Source of the DNA: Ilyomonas sp965199905
GTDB taxonomy: Bacteria > Bacteroidota > Bacteroidia > Chitinophagales > Chitinophagaceae
Assembly: GCA_965199905.1 (NCBI GenBank)
Contig: OZ241366.1
Span: forward strand, 3,906,001 to 3,970,000
Length of the DNA stretch: 64,000 bases
Direction: 5' to 3'
The position numbers and the translations under genes are program-made. A model generated the notes under the pieces. It was not told the DNA's origin. It did no database searches and saw only the letters and a program-made list of their open reading frames with translations. Shown piece after piece: positions 45,041-53,569 of the stretch; the stretch's first letter is position 1, and each line of letters starts with the position of its first letter.

Positions 45041-45625
45041 ATGCTTAGGAAAATTTCTTGCCTGTGCCTGTGCCTTTTCGTGTTTAGTTGTATCCGTTCA
45101 TCTGCCCAGAGTTTCATGCACAGTGTGGGGCTCACGCCTACGTTGTTGTTGGGTAAAGATGAGTTTTCAAACAACTTCCAGATTTTTCAAACCAACATCA
45201 CGTATTTTCCCCGGTTCAATTTTATAAAAGGCGAAAATTCTTCGGTAGACGTCGGAGCGCCTGTTGCCATTGGCTTTGGCATTTCGAATACCACTTACGG
45301 CGATGATCCGGGTTTTATTTTTTCTTACGACCTGCCGGCTGTTGTTGATTATAACATCGGTTGCAAATCGACGCCTGACAATGAAACGTATTTCGGCGGC
45401 TACATAGGTGCAGGTTTCGGTTACTCTCATGTCTCTGTTTCGGGCAGCAGTTATTCCAATTTTTCCGGCGCTACCTACGGCCCGCTGGTAAGAGCCGGCG
45501 TGCGCATTGGCTCAGAAAAGGAAAGCTGGAGCGGGCATGGTCTTACCATTGGTTTTTATTATAAAAAAGGAATGGAAGATGCCAAGCTAAACACCATTGG
45601 CTGCAACGTTCTGGTTGATTTTTAA
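45041..45625 (+). CDS. Small outer-membrane beta-barrel protein
   Basis: 194 residues: a signal peptide (to about SSAQ, residue 23) and eight or so amphipathic strands (HSVGLTPTLLLG, PRFNFIKGENSSVDVGAPVAIGFG (split at the turn), FSYDLPAVVDYNIG, TYFGGYIGAGFGYSHVSV, GPLVRAGVRIG, LTIGFYYKKGM and a terminal NVLVDF). It resembles small 8-stranded barrels. It lies between cphA and cphB, which may be coincidence or may reflect a role in nutrient uptake; no evidence distinguishes these. No family is assigned with certainty. Confidence 0.7.
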   Translation: MLRKISCLCLCLFVFSCIRSSAQSFMHSVGLTPTLLLGKDEFSNNFQIFQTNITYFPRFNFIKGENSSVDVGAPVAIGFGISNTTYGDDPGFIFSYDLPAVVDYNIGCKSTPDNETYFGGYIGAGFGYSHVSVSGSSYSNFSGATYGPLVRAGVRIGSEKESWSGHGLTIGFYYKKGMEDAKLNTIGCNVLVDF

Positions 45626-45883
45626 AGCTTTAGGTGTGTAGCATCCCGGCGGTTCTGTCTCTCTGTTTTTTTGTTAGTAAATGAACCGCTTAATTTACCG
45701 GATTCAGGCAAACTTGCAGAACGTGAAAATGAACCATTGGGCAACGAAATACTCTTTTTGCGCGCTACCATGAAGTTTGCTAACCGTTAACTATCATTTC
45801 ATGGAAGCATTGTTTCATTGCTTTGTTCGGCAATTTCAACTCAGAACAAGTAAAAACTGAGAAAAGCTGCCGCACCTGTGCGT

Positions 45884-46000
45884 GAGGGATGGCAGCGAAA
45901 AGCCCACAGGGCAGGGCAGCCTATGTACGATGTTAGCAGTACGGTGTACGATATAGAGCCGGAAGTGCTGCCCTGACCGAGGACTTGCAGCGAACAGCCC
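45884..46000. repeat. GC-rich intergenic repeat with paired GCAGCGAAxAGCCC units
   Basis: Two direct units (45884-45905 and 45979-46000, 18 of 22 bases identical) flank a 9-bp inverted repeat (CAGGGCAGC 45912-45920 with GCTGCCCTG 45967-45975). In its loop lie two TGTACGAT words like those of the four-helix-bundle cassettes. The stretch is richer in GC than its surroundings and has no believable ORF. The rest of the 531-base gap holds nothing recognisable besides the promoter box at 46093. Confidence 0.55.
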
Positions 46001-46092
46001 GACCCCTTGCGCAGCTTGGGGGCACGCCCGCCCTTCTCTCCTTTTTTGCCGAGGTAACGCGTTTGAAGACCGTAAAAATAAAATGCATCGAC

Positions 46093-46100
46093 TATATTTG
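46093..46100 (+). promoter_or_regulatory. -7 box upstream of cyanophycinase
   Basis: TATATTTG fits TAnnTTTG exactly and lies 56 bases before the cphB ATG. A TTTG at 46062-46065 is present but 27 bases away, longer than usual. Confidence 0.45.
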
Positions 46101-46156
46101 TTCAATTGGGTTCGATATCTCTGCCGATTGCCTGCCGAAACTAAAAGAAGAATAAC

Positions 46157-47047
46157 ATGCTGATACCGACAGGAAAATTGATTGCCATTGGTGGCGCCGA
46201 AGACAAAGGAACGTTAACCGAGCGCGGCGATAGTCATAAAAACAATCTCAACTTTTTTGAGTTGGGTATTTTGCGCCGCGTGGTAGAAGAAATTGGTGGG
46301 TTCGATAAACACATTGAAGTAGTAACTACAGCTTCAACCATTCCTTATGAAGTAGGCGAAAATTACCTGCGCGCCTTCACTATTATCGGTTGTAAAAATG
46401 TGGGTGTGATGCACATTCGTACGCGCGAAGATGCAAACAAAAAAGACTACTTGAAGCGTGTGGAAAATTGTGATGGCATCATGTTTACCGGCGGCAACCA
46501 GATGCGGCTGACAGCCACGTTTGGTGGCACCGAATTCTTACAAATATTGCACAACCGATATTTCACGGATGACTTTGTAATAGCCGGAACTTCTGCCGGT
46601 GCTATGGCAATGAGCAACACCATGATTTACGAAGGCAATCCCTTTCGCGCCCACCTCAAAGGCGAAGTAAAGCTTACCACCGGCTTGCGGTTTGCCGATA
46701 AAGTCATCTTCGATTCTCACTTCGAAAAGCGCGGGCGCTTTGTACGCCTGGCACAGGCTGTGGCTTCCAATCCCGGCTGCATTGGTATTGGCTTGGGCGA
46801 AGACACCGCGATGATTGTTGCCAAAGGCGATAACATGGAAGTCATCGGCAGCGGTTTAAATGTAATCATTGACGGGCACGATATCAACCATTCCAACATT
46901 GCCGACATACCCGAATGCAACCCAATGAGCATTGAAAACCTGCGTGTTCATTTTTGCGCGCGCGGCAATGGTTACATCATCAGCGAGCGAAAGTTTGTAG
47001 AAATGATGGGTAAAGAAACAACGCCGCACATGGCAAATCTTATATAA
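46157..47047 (+). CDS. cphB: Cyanophycinase
   Basis: 296 residues, peptidase S51 family. The catalytic serine is Ser146 in AGTSAGAMAMS; GKLIAIGGAEDKG at the N-terminus, GIMFTGGNQMRL and FDSHFEKRGRFVRLAQA are the family blocks. It cleaves cyanophycin to beta-Asp-Arg dipeptides. No signal peptide, so it acts on the internal polymer. With cphA next to it the cell can store and release nitrogen, carbon and energy; an isoaspartyl dipeptidase is not seen in this window. It converges with msrA, 9 bases apart. Confidence 0.95.
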   Translation: MLIPTGKLIAIGGAEDKGTLTERGDSHKNNLNFFELGILRRVVEEIGGFDKHIEVVTTASTIPYEVGENYLRAFTIIGCKNVGVMHIRTREDANKKDYLKRVENCDGIMFTGGNQMRLTATFGGTEFLQILHNRYFTDDFVIAGTSAGAMAMSNTMIYEGNPFRAHLKGEVKLTTGLRFADKVIFDSHFEKRGRFVRLAQAVASNPGCIGIGLGEDTAMIVAKGDNMEVIGSGLNVIIDGHDINHSNIADIPECNPMSIENLRVHFCARGNGYIISERKFVEMMGKETTPHMANLI

Positions 47048-47056
47048 AAACCGGTT

Positions 47057-47545
47057 CTATGTATCAGTCATCAGCTTACTGAATTTTCTTCGCATCATTT
47101 GTAGTTTCGGATTGATATACAATGTGCAAAAGGGTTTGGCAGGATTGGAGTAGTAATAGTTTACATGCTCGGGAAGCGAAGCTTTGAAATCAGCAAACGG
47201 TAATACCTGCGTGATAACAGGCTTTTCAAAACCGGGTTGTAATTCGCGTATCGCCTGATGCGCTTTTCCCATATCATCTTCATCAAACACGTACACAGCA
47301 GAGCGGTACTTATTTCGCATTGGATGATTGGCAGTGGATGCGTGCGTGTGAAGATGTATTTCAATAAGTTCTTTTAGGGTAATAACAGCCGGATCATAAT
47401 GAACCATTACAGCTTCTGAAAACCAATCCTGTGGCGGCTTTGAGGCAATCCATCCCTGCTCTGCATTTTGTACGCCTTTCAGCGAAGCAAACACCGCTTC
47501 GGTACACCAATGGCATCCGCCGCCAAGCCCGATCTTTTTATTCAT
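47057..47545 (-). CDS. msrA: Peptide methionine sulfoxide reductase A
   Basis: 162 residues. The active-site motif reads GGGCHWCTEAVF (Cys11 as nucleophile; most MsrA have GCFWG or GCFWC), followed by VHYDPAVITLKELIEIHLHTH, MRNKYRSAVYVFDED and EHVNYYYSNPAKPFC. It reduces methionine-S-sulfoxide in proteins using thioredoxin. It has the usual fold but a slightly short length and a His in the GCFW motif. It is divergent from the SDR gene. Confidence 0.88.
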   Translation of the reverse strand: MNKKIGLGGGCHWCTEAVFASLKGVQNAEQGWIASKPPQDWFSEAVMVHYDPAVITLKELIEIHLHTHASTANHPMRNKYRSAVYVFDEDDMGKAHQAIRELQPGFEKPVITQVLPFADFKASLPEHVNYYYSNPAKPFCTLYINPKLQMMRRKFSKLMTDT

Positions 47546-47604
47546 CTGTTTCCTGTTTCAATACCGTAAAATAATACATTGTACGGTTCATTTATCTTCA
47601 CCGT

Positions 47605-48369
47605 ATGATTGATAACAGAAGTACAACAGCTATCATTACCGGCGCCAGTGGCGGCATTGGTTCATCTATTGCGGCTGAGCTGATAAATAGTGATGTGTAC
47701 ACTATTTTGCTGTCAAGAACTGAGGATAAGCTGAAAGCAACGGCTGCTTCTCTTTTTACCAAAGAAAATACAGGAACGCTTTATCAATGCGATGTAACGA
47801 AGCGGATTGATATTGAAAAAGTAATCAGCGCCGAAGAAAGGCGATTACAACAAAGCAAGATTATTCTTATCAACAATGCTGGCTATGGCGGCCCATTTCA
47901 GCGCACGGATGAAATGGGCGAAGAAGAATGGGATGCTGTCTTTAATACCAATGTAAAAGCGGCTTTTTTATTCTGCAGGTTATTGCTTCCCATGATGAAA
48001 GAAAGGGGTTGGGGAAGGGTCATCAATATTGCTTCTGTGTATGGTTCTGTTGGCGGTGCAATGTCATCCGCATACAGCGCCAGCAAACATGCGTTGGTTG
48101 GCTATACAAAATCAATCGCTGCCGAATGGGCGCAATATGGCATCACTTGCAATTGTGTGTCGCCAGGCTTCGTAGACACAAGTATGGGCGCGGCTTCCAA
48201 CGAAATTTATTATCAGAATGTAATTACTCAAATACCCGCCAACAGGCAGGGCACAGCAGAAGAAATATCGAAGCTGGTTTCTTTTTTGGCGAAAGACGAA
48301 AGCGGTTATATAAATGGTGCTAACATCATTGCCGATGGTGGCTTATTAGCCGCGCGATCGTTTCGCTAA
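47605..48369 (+). CDS. SDR family oxidoreductase (3-oxoacyl-ACP reductase-like)
   Basis: 254 residues, classical short-chain dehydrogenase: TGASGGIGSSIA nucleotide-binding motif near residue 13, INNAGYGGPF, the catalytic Ser of NIASVYGS and Tyr-x-x-x-Lys in YSASKHAL, and a C-terminal YINGANIIADGG. Uses NAD(P)H in the cytoplasm. It resembles FabG, but without fatty acid genes nearby the substrate is unknown. It converges with a small lipoprotein gene 16 bases away. Confidence 0.9.
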   Translation: MIDNRSTTAIITGASGGIGSSIAAELINSDVYTILLSRTEDKLKATAASLFTKENTGTLYQCDVTKRIDIEKVISAEERRLQQSKIILINNAGYGGPFQRTDEMGEEEWDAVFNTNVKAAFLFCRLLLPMMKERGWGRVINIASVYGSVGGAMSSAYSASKHALVGYTKSIAAEWAQYGITCNCVSPGFVDTSMGAASNEIYYQNVITQIPANRQGTAEEISKLVSFLAKDESGYINGANIIADGGLLAARSFR

Positions 48370-48385
48370 TGCAGCTATTACCTGT

Positions 48386-48604
48386 TTACTTCATGGAGCC
48401 TTTAGCTGCTGCTGAATCTTGTGGCACCTGCGTCTGCATCGTATCGGGGCGCACGATAGTGTTATCCGGCTTCGGTTCTATATAAGTTGATACCGTATCT
48501 TTATTTTCAGCATTAGCAGCATCATTTCCGTCGCAGGATGCCATCATAAAAACTGACCCAAAAAGAAGGATGGCTATCGTTGTTGCTGAGATTATTTTTT
48601 TCAT
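48386..48604 (-). CDS. Small lipoprotein (72 aa)
   Basis: 72 residues: signal MKKIISATTIAILLFGSVFM followed by MASC, acylated Cys at residue 24, then a low-complexity Asp/Asn/Pro/Gln-rich tail of about 48 residues without structure. Such short lipoproteins are common in Bacteroidota and have no known function. Confidence 0.7.
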   Translation of the reverse strand: MKKIISATTIAILLFGSVFMMASCDGNDAANAENKDTVSTYIEPKPDNTIVRPDTMQTQVPQDSAAAKGSMK

Positions 48605-48782
48605 GGTTATTATTTTATGTAAGCTTTTGCAGCCTGTAATAAATACTGGTATTGTATAAATATTATGCCATCGCTTTGATATGGATATTTATAATCTGGT
48701 ACGCTAATCGCTTCTTCCACGGCATAAAAGGTGTATGAATCAGATGCGGAAGATTCGAAACAAAAAATAAACAAAATTATTT

Positions 48783-49202
48783 ATGCCAACTGATACTTAC
48801 AGCACGCCACGAAGCGGTTCACCTGTTCGCAGGTTTGTTACTATAGCCATTGTTGTTCTTCTGCTTATCGGTTTTGGTATTTTCTGGTGGAATTATTTGT
48901 TTGTATTTGGCGAAGGTGTAAAGTCTGGTCAGTTGAATTATGTGGTTAAAAAAGGAAATCTTTTTAAAACCTATGAAGGCAAACTGATACAAAACGGCAT
49001 CCGGTCACAAACGCCCGGATCAGTACAATCGTACGAGTTTGAATTTTCGGTAGCTGACGACAGCCTTGCCAATGCATTGATGGACAACAGCGGCAGCAAT
49101 TACGATCTGCATTACAAAGAATATAAACACACATTACCCTGGCGCGGCTATAGCCGGTATATAGTTGATGCCATTGTAAAAATGCGACCTGCGCAGCCAT
49201 AG
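48783..49202 (+). CDS. Single-span membrane protein with a periplasmic domain
   Basis: 139 residues: a basic N-terminus, one transmembrane helix (about 18-41, TIAIVVLLLIGFGIFWW), then a small domain with LNYVVKKGNLFKTYEGKL, YEFEFSVADDSLANAL and HYKEYKHTLPWRGYSRYIVD. This pattern is a recurrent conserved hypothetical in Bacteroidota. Membrane-bound, most of it outside the cytoplasm. A bulged terminator follows. Confidence 0.75.
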   Translation: MPTDTYSTPRSGSPVRRFVTIAIVVLLLIGFGIFWWNYLFVFGEGVKSGQLNYVVKKGNLFKTYEGKLIQNGIRSQTPGSVQSYEFEFSVADDSLANALMDNSGSNYDLHYKEYKHTLPWRGYSRYIVDAIVKMRPAQP

Positions 49203-49213
49203 GCAGATACAAG

Positions 49214-49244
49214 AAAAGCCGTTGATAAATACAACAGCTTTTTT
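49214..49244 (+). terminator. Terminator after the single-span membrane protein gene
   Basis: AAAAGC (49214) pairs with GCTTTT (49237), with an inner GTTG/CAAC helix and a one-base internal loop, then a T-run. It lies 12 bases after the stop. Confidence 0.75.
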
Positions 49245-49270
49245 ATGAAACTCAGCAGCTATCCGAAATT

Positions 49271-49600
49271 TTAAATGGCTTGCTTAGACAATTCGAACCT
49301 TGGTGCAGATTCTTTTGCAGCTTTCCTTACAGGTTTTGCCGGCATCGCGATTGTAATTTTTTCCGATATCGCAGCAAAAGGCAATTGCCATCTGTGTTTT
49401 GTAATCAGCACCTTGCCTGCCAAAGTACGACTGTAGCCGTAGTAAGAAGCCACATGGCATTCAACCGCATAATAAGATGACTTCTCCTGAAAATAAAGCA
49501 GGTTATTTTTAAATTCCCTAATGGTAAGCCATTCAACCGTTGGTCCTGTAATATCGGTCGAATACGATACGTACACTTTAGAGCCTGTAGTAAATGTCAT
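49271..49600 (-). CDS. Hypothetical protein (109 aa)
   Basis: 109 residues with a beta-rich N-terminal two thirds (KVYVSYSTDITGPTVEWLTI, YFQEKSSYYAVECHVASYYG) and a basic tail (PAKPVRKAAKESAP). No signal peptide, no transmembrane segment, no recognised family. The residue composition looks coding, but nothing else supports it. It lies alone on its strand. Confidence 0.45.
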   Translation of the reverse strand: MTFTTGSKVYVSYSTDITGPTVEWLTIREFKNNLLYFQEKSSYYAVECHVASYYGYSRTLAGKVLITKHRWQLPFAAISEKITIAMPAKPVRKAAKESAPRFELSKQAI

Positions 49601-49745
49601 CTTTTGGATGTTATTAGATTGTAAACAGATATCGGTACTCCTCGAACAACAGCAAGCGTCTTTTTTTCAGTTAATAGTCCTTTCGCTAAGCACATTGTTT
49701 GTTTTGCAATACTAATGTAAAACTAAATTGCTATCGGCTTTTAAA

Positions 49746-49782
49746 GGATTAAAATTTTTTAATCCCGGATTAAAATTCCGGG
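49746..49782. promoter_or_regulatory. Nested palindromes, possible operator
   Basis: A 20-bp perfect palindrome (GGATTAAAA at 49746-49754, TT, then its complement to 49765) is followed directly by CCCGGA-TTAAAAT-TCCGGG (49764-49782). They share two bases. No gene start is within 145 bases. Binding of a dimeric regulator or a transcript fold is possible; there is no partner to support either. Confidence 0.35.
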
Positions 49783-49944
49783 CAACTTTTTAATCTATTG
49801 CATTGATAAAATAAGGCGTCTGTATAAAACGGCATAAATGAAGTGGCAAAAATTTAAAAAAATTGAAAATTCAGGCATCATAACAGTTTTTTACTGCCTC
49901 TTACTTTCAGTCTTTTCAGTATGTGGTAAATTGTGAAGAAGCAG

Positions 49945-49966
49945 AACCCGCGAAAGCGGGTTTTGT
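49945..49966 (+). terminator. Orphan hairpin with GAAA tetraloop and T-run
   Basis: AACCCGC-GAAA-GCGGGTT (49945-49962) is a perfect 7-bp stem with a GNRA tetraloop, followed by TTG TTATT. No plus-strand gene lies within 740 bases upstream, so it may end a small RNA of roughly 100 bases. No clear -7 box was found for it. The rest of this 830-base gap has no ORF worth calling apart from repeat copy F. Confidence 0.45.
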
Positions 49967-50155
49967 TATTGTAGTAACTGTAAATTTATATAGACCAGTA
50001 ATTCCTGAAAATTAAACACAAACTTACTGAACATTCTCATCCCGTTAAAGCCCATCTGAACAGCATCGGACGTACCACCACTTTCACCCTGCTAATTTGT
50101 AATAGTGCCACCCGCGATGATTATAAAATCTTTAAAAGATTAACAATGGAAATTA

Positions 50156-50297
50156 TAATTCGCTGCAAATATGCCCAATCATTGCTCCAACCCTGATGGA
50201 AGCATTCTGCAGCTTCGACATATAAGAATCACAACAATCGATGAGAATAGCGTCGGGCAATGGTTGTCAAAAACCTTGTTTATATTTCACTTCAAAA
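50156..50297 (+). repeat. Dispersed intergenic repeat, copy F
   Basis: A diverged copy: ATTCGCTGCAAATATGCC, CAATCATTGCTCCAACCCTG, a weak core hairpin (ATTCT with AGAAT), then ATAGCGTCGGGCAATGGTTG and a tail ending TTCACTTCAAAATG. It lies 133 bases upstream of the large amidohydrolase gene. Confidence 0.78.
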
Positions 50298-50430
50298 TGA
50301 TGTGTTATTGAAAATGCGGGATGCATAAAAAACAATTGCTTTTACAGGATAAGAAAGCAATGAATATATTTGAACACAAGTCTTAGTTCCTCTCCAAATT
50401 ACCATATTTGTTACACCGAAGATTACTCAC

Positions 50431-53400
50431 ATGAAAAAACACCTTTCCGTTTTCATGCTCTGTTTTGTTTTACTAAAAACAATCAATAGCAGCGCACAAA
50501 CCACGTATCCGCTGAACGATGTGGCTTCTCCGCAGCATCATTATTATGCGTTCACTAATGCCACCATTGTAAAAGATGCGGGCACCATGCTTACCAATGC
50601 CACGATGATTATACGTGATGGAAAAATTATTGCCGTGGGTACTAACCTTGCAGTGCCGGACGATGTGGTTGTTATTGACTCGAAAGGCAAGTTTATCTAT
50701 CCGTCTTTCATTGACATTTATTCTGATTATGGCACGCCCGCACCACAGCCGCGGCAAGGCGGTTATAGTTATTCGTCGCGTGCGCAATTGACCACCAATA
50801 CCAAGGGCGCTTATGGCTGGAATGCAGCCATCAAGCCGGAAACAGATGCTTCTAAATTGTTTGCTGAAGACGAAAAAACTGCCAAGTCCTTGCGGGATGC
50901 GGGTTTTGGAACGGTGCTTACGCATGTAAAGGATGGCATTGCGCGCGGTACCGGCGCTTTGGTTACATTGAACACAAACGAAAAGGAAAATATGGTGATG
51001 CTGAAGGAACAGGCATCATCGCATTTTTCTTTCAGCAAAGGCTCGTCCACCCAATCATATCCTACTTCGATGATGGGAAGTATTGCTTTATTACGCCAGA
51101 CTTATCTCGATGCGAAATGGTATAAAAACAAACCTGCAACCGAAGGCGCAAATCTGAGTCTTGAAGCCTGGAACAACAATGCGGGTTTGCCTCAAATATT
51201 TGAAGCTAACGATAAATGGAACGACCTGCGTGCCGACCGCATCGGCGATGAAGCTGGTGTGCAATACATCATTAAAAGCGGCAACAATGAATACCAGCGC
51301 ATTCCTCAAATTAAAGCGACCGGCGCGCCTTTTATTTTATCACTCAACTTTCCTGAAGCGCAGAATGTAGAAGACCCGACTGATGCGAGGTTTGTTTCAC
51401 TGACAAGTCTAAAAACCTGGGAGTTAGCGCCTACCAATCCCGCAGCGATGGAAAAGGCAGGCATTACGTTTTGTCTCACCTCATCTGATTTGAAAGATGT
51501 AAAGCAATTTTTCACCAATCTCCGCACCGCTATCAATTATGGTTTGAGTGAAAAGACAGCGATGAATGCATTAACCAAAGTGCCTGCTGAACTGTTGAAA
51601 GTAAGTGATATGGTTGGCAGCCTGGATGTTGGTAAGCTTGCCAATTTTCTCATCACCAGCGGTCCTGTTTTCGATGAAAAAACAACCATTTATCAAAACT
51701 GGATACAAGGCGAAAAGTTTAGTGTAAAAGATGAGATATTAAACCAAACTGTTGGCAGGTACAATGTTGTTTTAAACACATCATCCGGTGCGAAGAATTA
51801 TACGCTGGATTTTAAATCGGCTTCCTCCGCAACCACGTTATCAGGAAAGGATACAGTGACTTCCAAATTCTATTATGATGGTCGCAATGTGCGCTTAAAC
51901 ATTGCACCGGAAAGAATGGGAGAACAAGCCAATATTAAGCTAACAGGTTTAGTTAGCGGCAACCAATGGCAGGGCTATGGCGAAGACAGTGCGGGTAACC
52001 GCTTTACGTGGACAGCGGCTTATCAAAGCACTGATTCAACGCCTGCGAAAAAGGACAGCGCGAGAGTAAAACCGATGGTGCTTGGAGCTGTTATGTATCC
52101 GTTTGCACCCTATGGCTGGGCTGACAGTACACAGCCAAAACAGGAAACTATATTACTAAAAAATGCAACCGTTTGGACCAATGAAGCAAGCGGCATTTTA
52201 CAGAATGCAGATGTATTGCTGCGCAATGGAAAGATAGCAGGCGTAGGTAAAAATTTATCGGCTGCCGGTGCGCGCGTTATTGATGGAACCGGCAAACATC
52301 TTACGCCCGGCATCATTGATGAACATTCGCATATTGCTACAACATCTATCAATGAAGGCGCGCAAAGCGTAACGAGTGAAGTGCGTATTGGCGATAACCT
52401 GAATCCTGATGATGTTAATATTTATAGACAACTAAGCGGCGGCGTTACTACATCACACATTCTTCATGGCTCCGCAAATACCATTGGCGGACAAACGCAA
52501 TTGATAAAACTTCGGTGGGGAATGGATGATGAAGGTTTGAAATTTAAAGGTGCTGATCCCTTTATCAAATTTGCACTCGGTGAGAATGTCAAACGCTCAA
52601 CAAGTTCTGTTTCAAATTCCTCTAACAACAACCGCTTTCCTGATACACGCATGGGCGTTGAACAAGTGTTGGAAGATGCGTTTACCAGAGCAAAAGATTA
52701 TGAAAAAGTGTGGAAGAAATACAATGAGGGTGGTAAAAAAGGAGTGGAGCCGCGACGTGATTTGGAGCTGGATGCGCTGGTAGAAATTTTAAACAATAAA
52801 CGGTTTATCACTTGCCATTCTTATGTGGCGAGCGAACTGGAAATGGCGATGAACATAGCCGATAAAATGGGCTATCGTTACAACACTTTCACGCACATTT
52901 TGGAAGGCTATAAAGTGGCTGATAAAATGAAGGCGCATAACATTAACGGTTCTACTTTTTCTGATTGGTGGAACTATAAGATGGAAGTGGTAGATGCCAT
53001 CCCTTACAACGCTTATATTATGCATCAGCAGGGTTTGAATGTTGCCATTAATTCGGATGATGCCGAGATGGCGCGGCGCTTAAACCAGGAAGCTGCCAAG
53101 AGTGTGAAATACGGCGGCATGAGCGAAGAAGATGCTTTTAAAATGGTAACGCTAAACCCTGCGAAAATGCTTCATATTGATAAACAAGTTGGCTCGTTGA
53201 AAGTAGGCAAAGATGCTGATGTTGTTTTGTGGAGCGATAACCCGCTTAGCATTTATGCAAAGCCATTGTACACTATTATTGATGGCGTTATTTATTTTGA
53301 TTCGGCGCATGACGCACAAATGCGAAAGTCCATTGCAGCAGAGCGTTTGCGGCTGATTACCAAAATGAATATTGATAAAAACGGTGGCAAGCCGAAGCCG

Positions 53401-53484
53401 CCTGCGCAGCCATCGTATGAAACGATACTGAACTGTGGCGAGCATGAGCATTCGGGTATTTTGATCATTAACAGCGACAATTAA
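50431..53484 (+). CDS. Large double amidohydrolase-fold protein, secreted
   Basis: 1017 residues with a signal peptide. Two amidohydrolase-like halves are joined. In the C-terminal half the metal-site residues are present: His632 and His634 in DEHSHIA, then His796 (TCHSY), His822 (FTHIL) and Asp876 (NSDDAE), as in imidazolonepropionase-like enzymes. In the N-terminal half the matching position reads DIYSDYG (Tyr97, Asp99) where HxH is expected, so this half is probably not catalytic. Substrate unknown. The next gene (430 aa) resembles the N-terminal half and follows after 85 bases, probably in the same operon. Confidence 0.85.
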   Translation: MKKHLSVFMLCFVLLKTINSSAQTTYPLNDVASPQHHYYAFTNATIVKDAGTMLTNATMIIRDGKIIAVGTNLAVPDDVVVIDSKGKFIYPSFIDIYSDYGTPAPQPRQGGYSYSSRAQLTTNTKGAYGWNAAIKPETDASKLFAEDEKTAKSLRDAGFGTVLTHVKDGIARGTGALVTLNTNEKENMVMLKEQASSHFSFSKGSSTQSYPTSMMGSIALLRQTYLDAKWYKNKPATEGANLSLEAWNNNAGLPQIFEANDKWNDLRADRIGDEAGVQYIIKSGNNEYQRIPQIKATGAPFILSLNFPEAQNVEDPTDARFVSLTSLKTWELAPTNPAAMEKAGITFCLTSSDLKDVKQFFTNLRTAINYGLSEKTAMNALTKVPAELLKVSDMVGSLDVGKLANFLITSGPVFDEKTTIYQNWIQGEKFSVKDEILNQTVGRYNVVLNTSSGAKNYTLDFKSASSATTLSGKDTVTSKFYYDGRNVRLNIAPERMGEQANIKLTGLVSGNQWQGYGEDSAGNRFTWTAAYQSTDSTPAKKDSARVKPMVLGAVMYPFAPYGWADSTQPKQETILLKNATVWTNEASGILQNADVLLRNGKIAGVGKNLSAAGARVIDGTGKHLTPGIIDEHSHIATTSINEGAQSVTSEVRIGDNLNPDDVNIYRQLSGGVTTSHILHGSANTIGGQTQLIKLRWGMDDEGLKFKGADPFIKFALGENVKRSTSSVSNSSNNNRFPDTRMGVEQVLEDAFTRAKDYEKVWKKYNEGGKKGVEPRRDLELDALVEILNNKRFITCHSYVASELEMAMNIADKMGYRYNTFTHILEGYKVADKMKAHNINGSTFSDWWNYKMEVVDAIPYNAYIMHQQGLNVAINSDDAEMARRLNQEAAKSVKYGGMSEEDAFKMVTLNPAKMLHIDKQVGSLKVGKDADVVLWSDNPLSIYAKPLYTIIDGVIYFDSAHDAQMRKSIAAERLRLITKMNIDKNGGKPKPPAQPSYETILNCGEHEHSGILIINSDN

Positions 53485-53569
53485 TTCTTTGCCACAAAGG
53501 CATTAGACACGAATTTTATTTTGTATTTTTTTAGTTTAAATGTCTTCGCAGCTATAAAAATCATTACCA

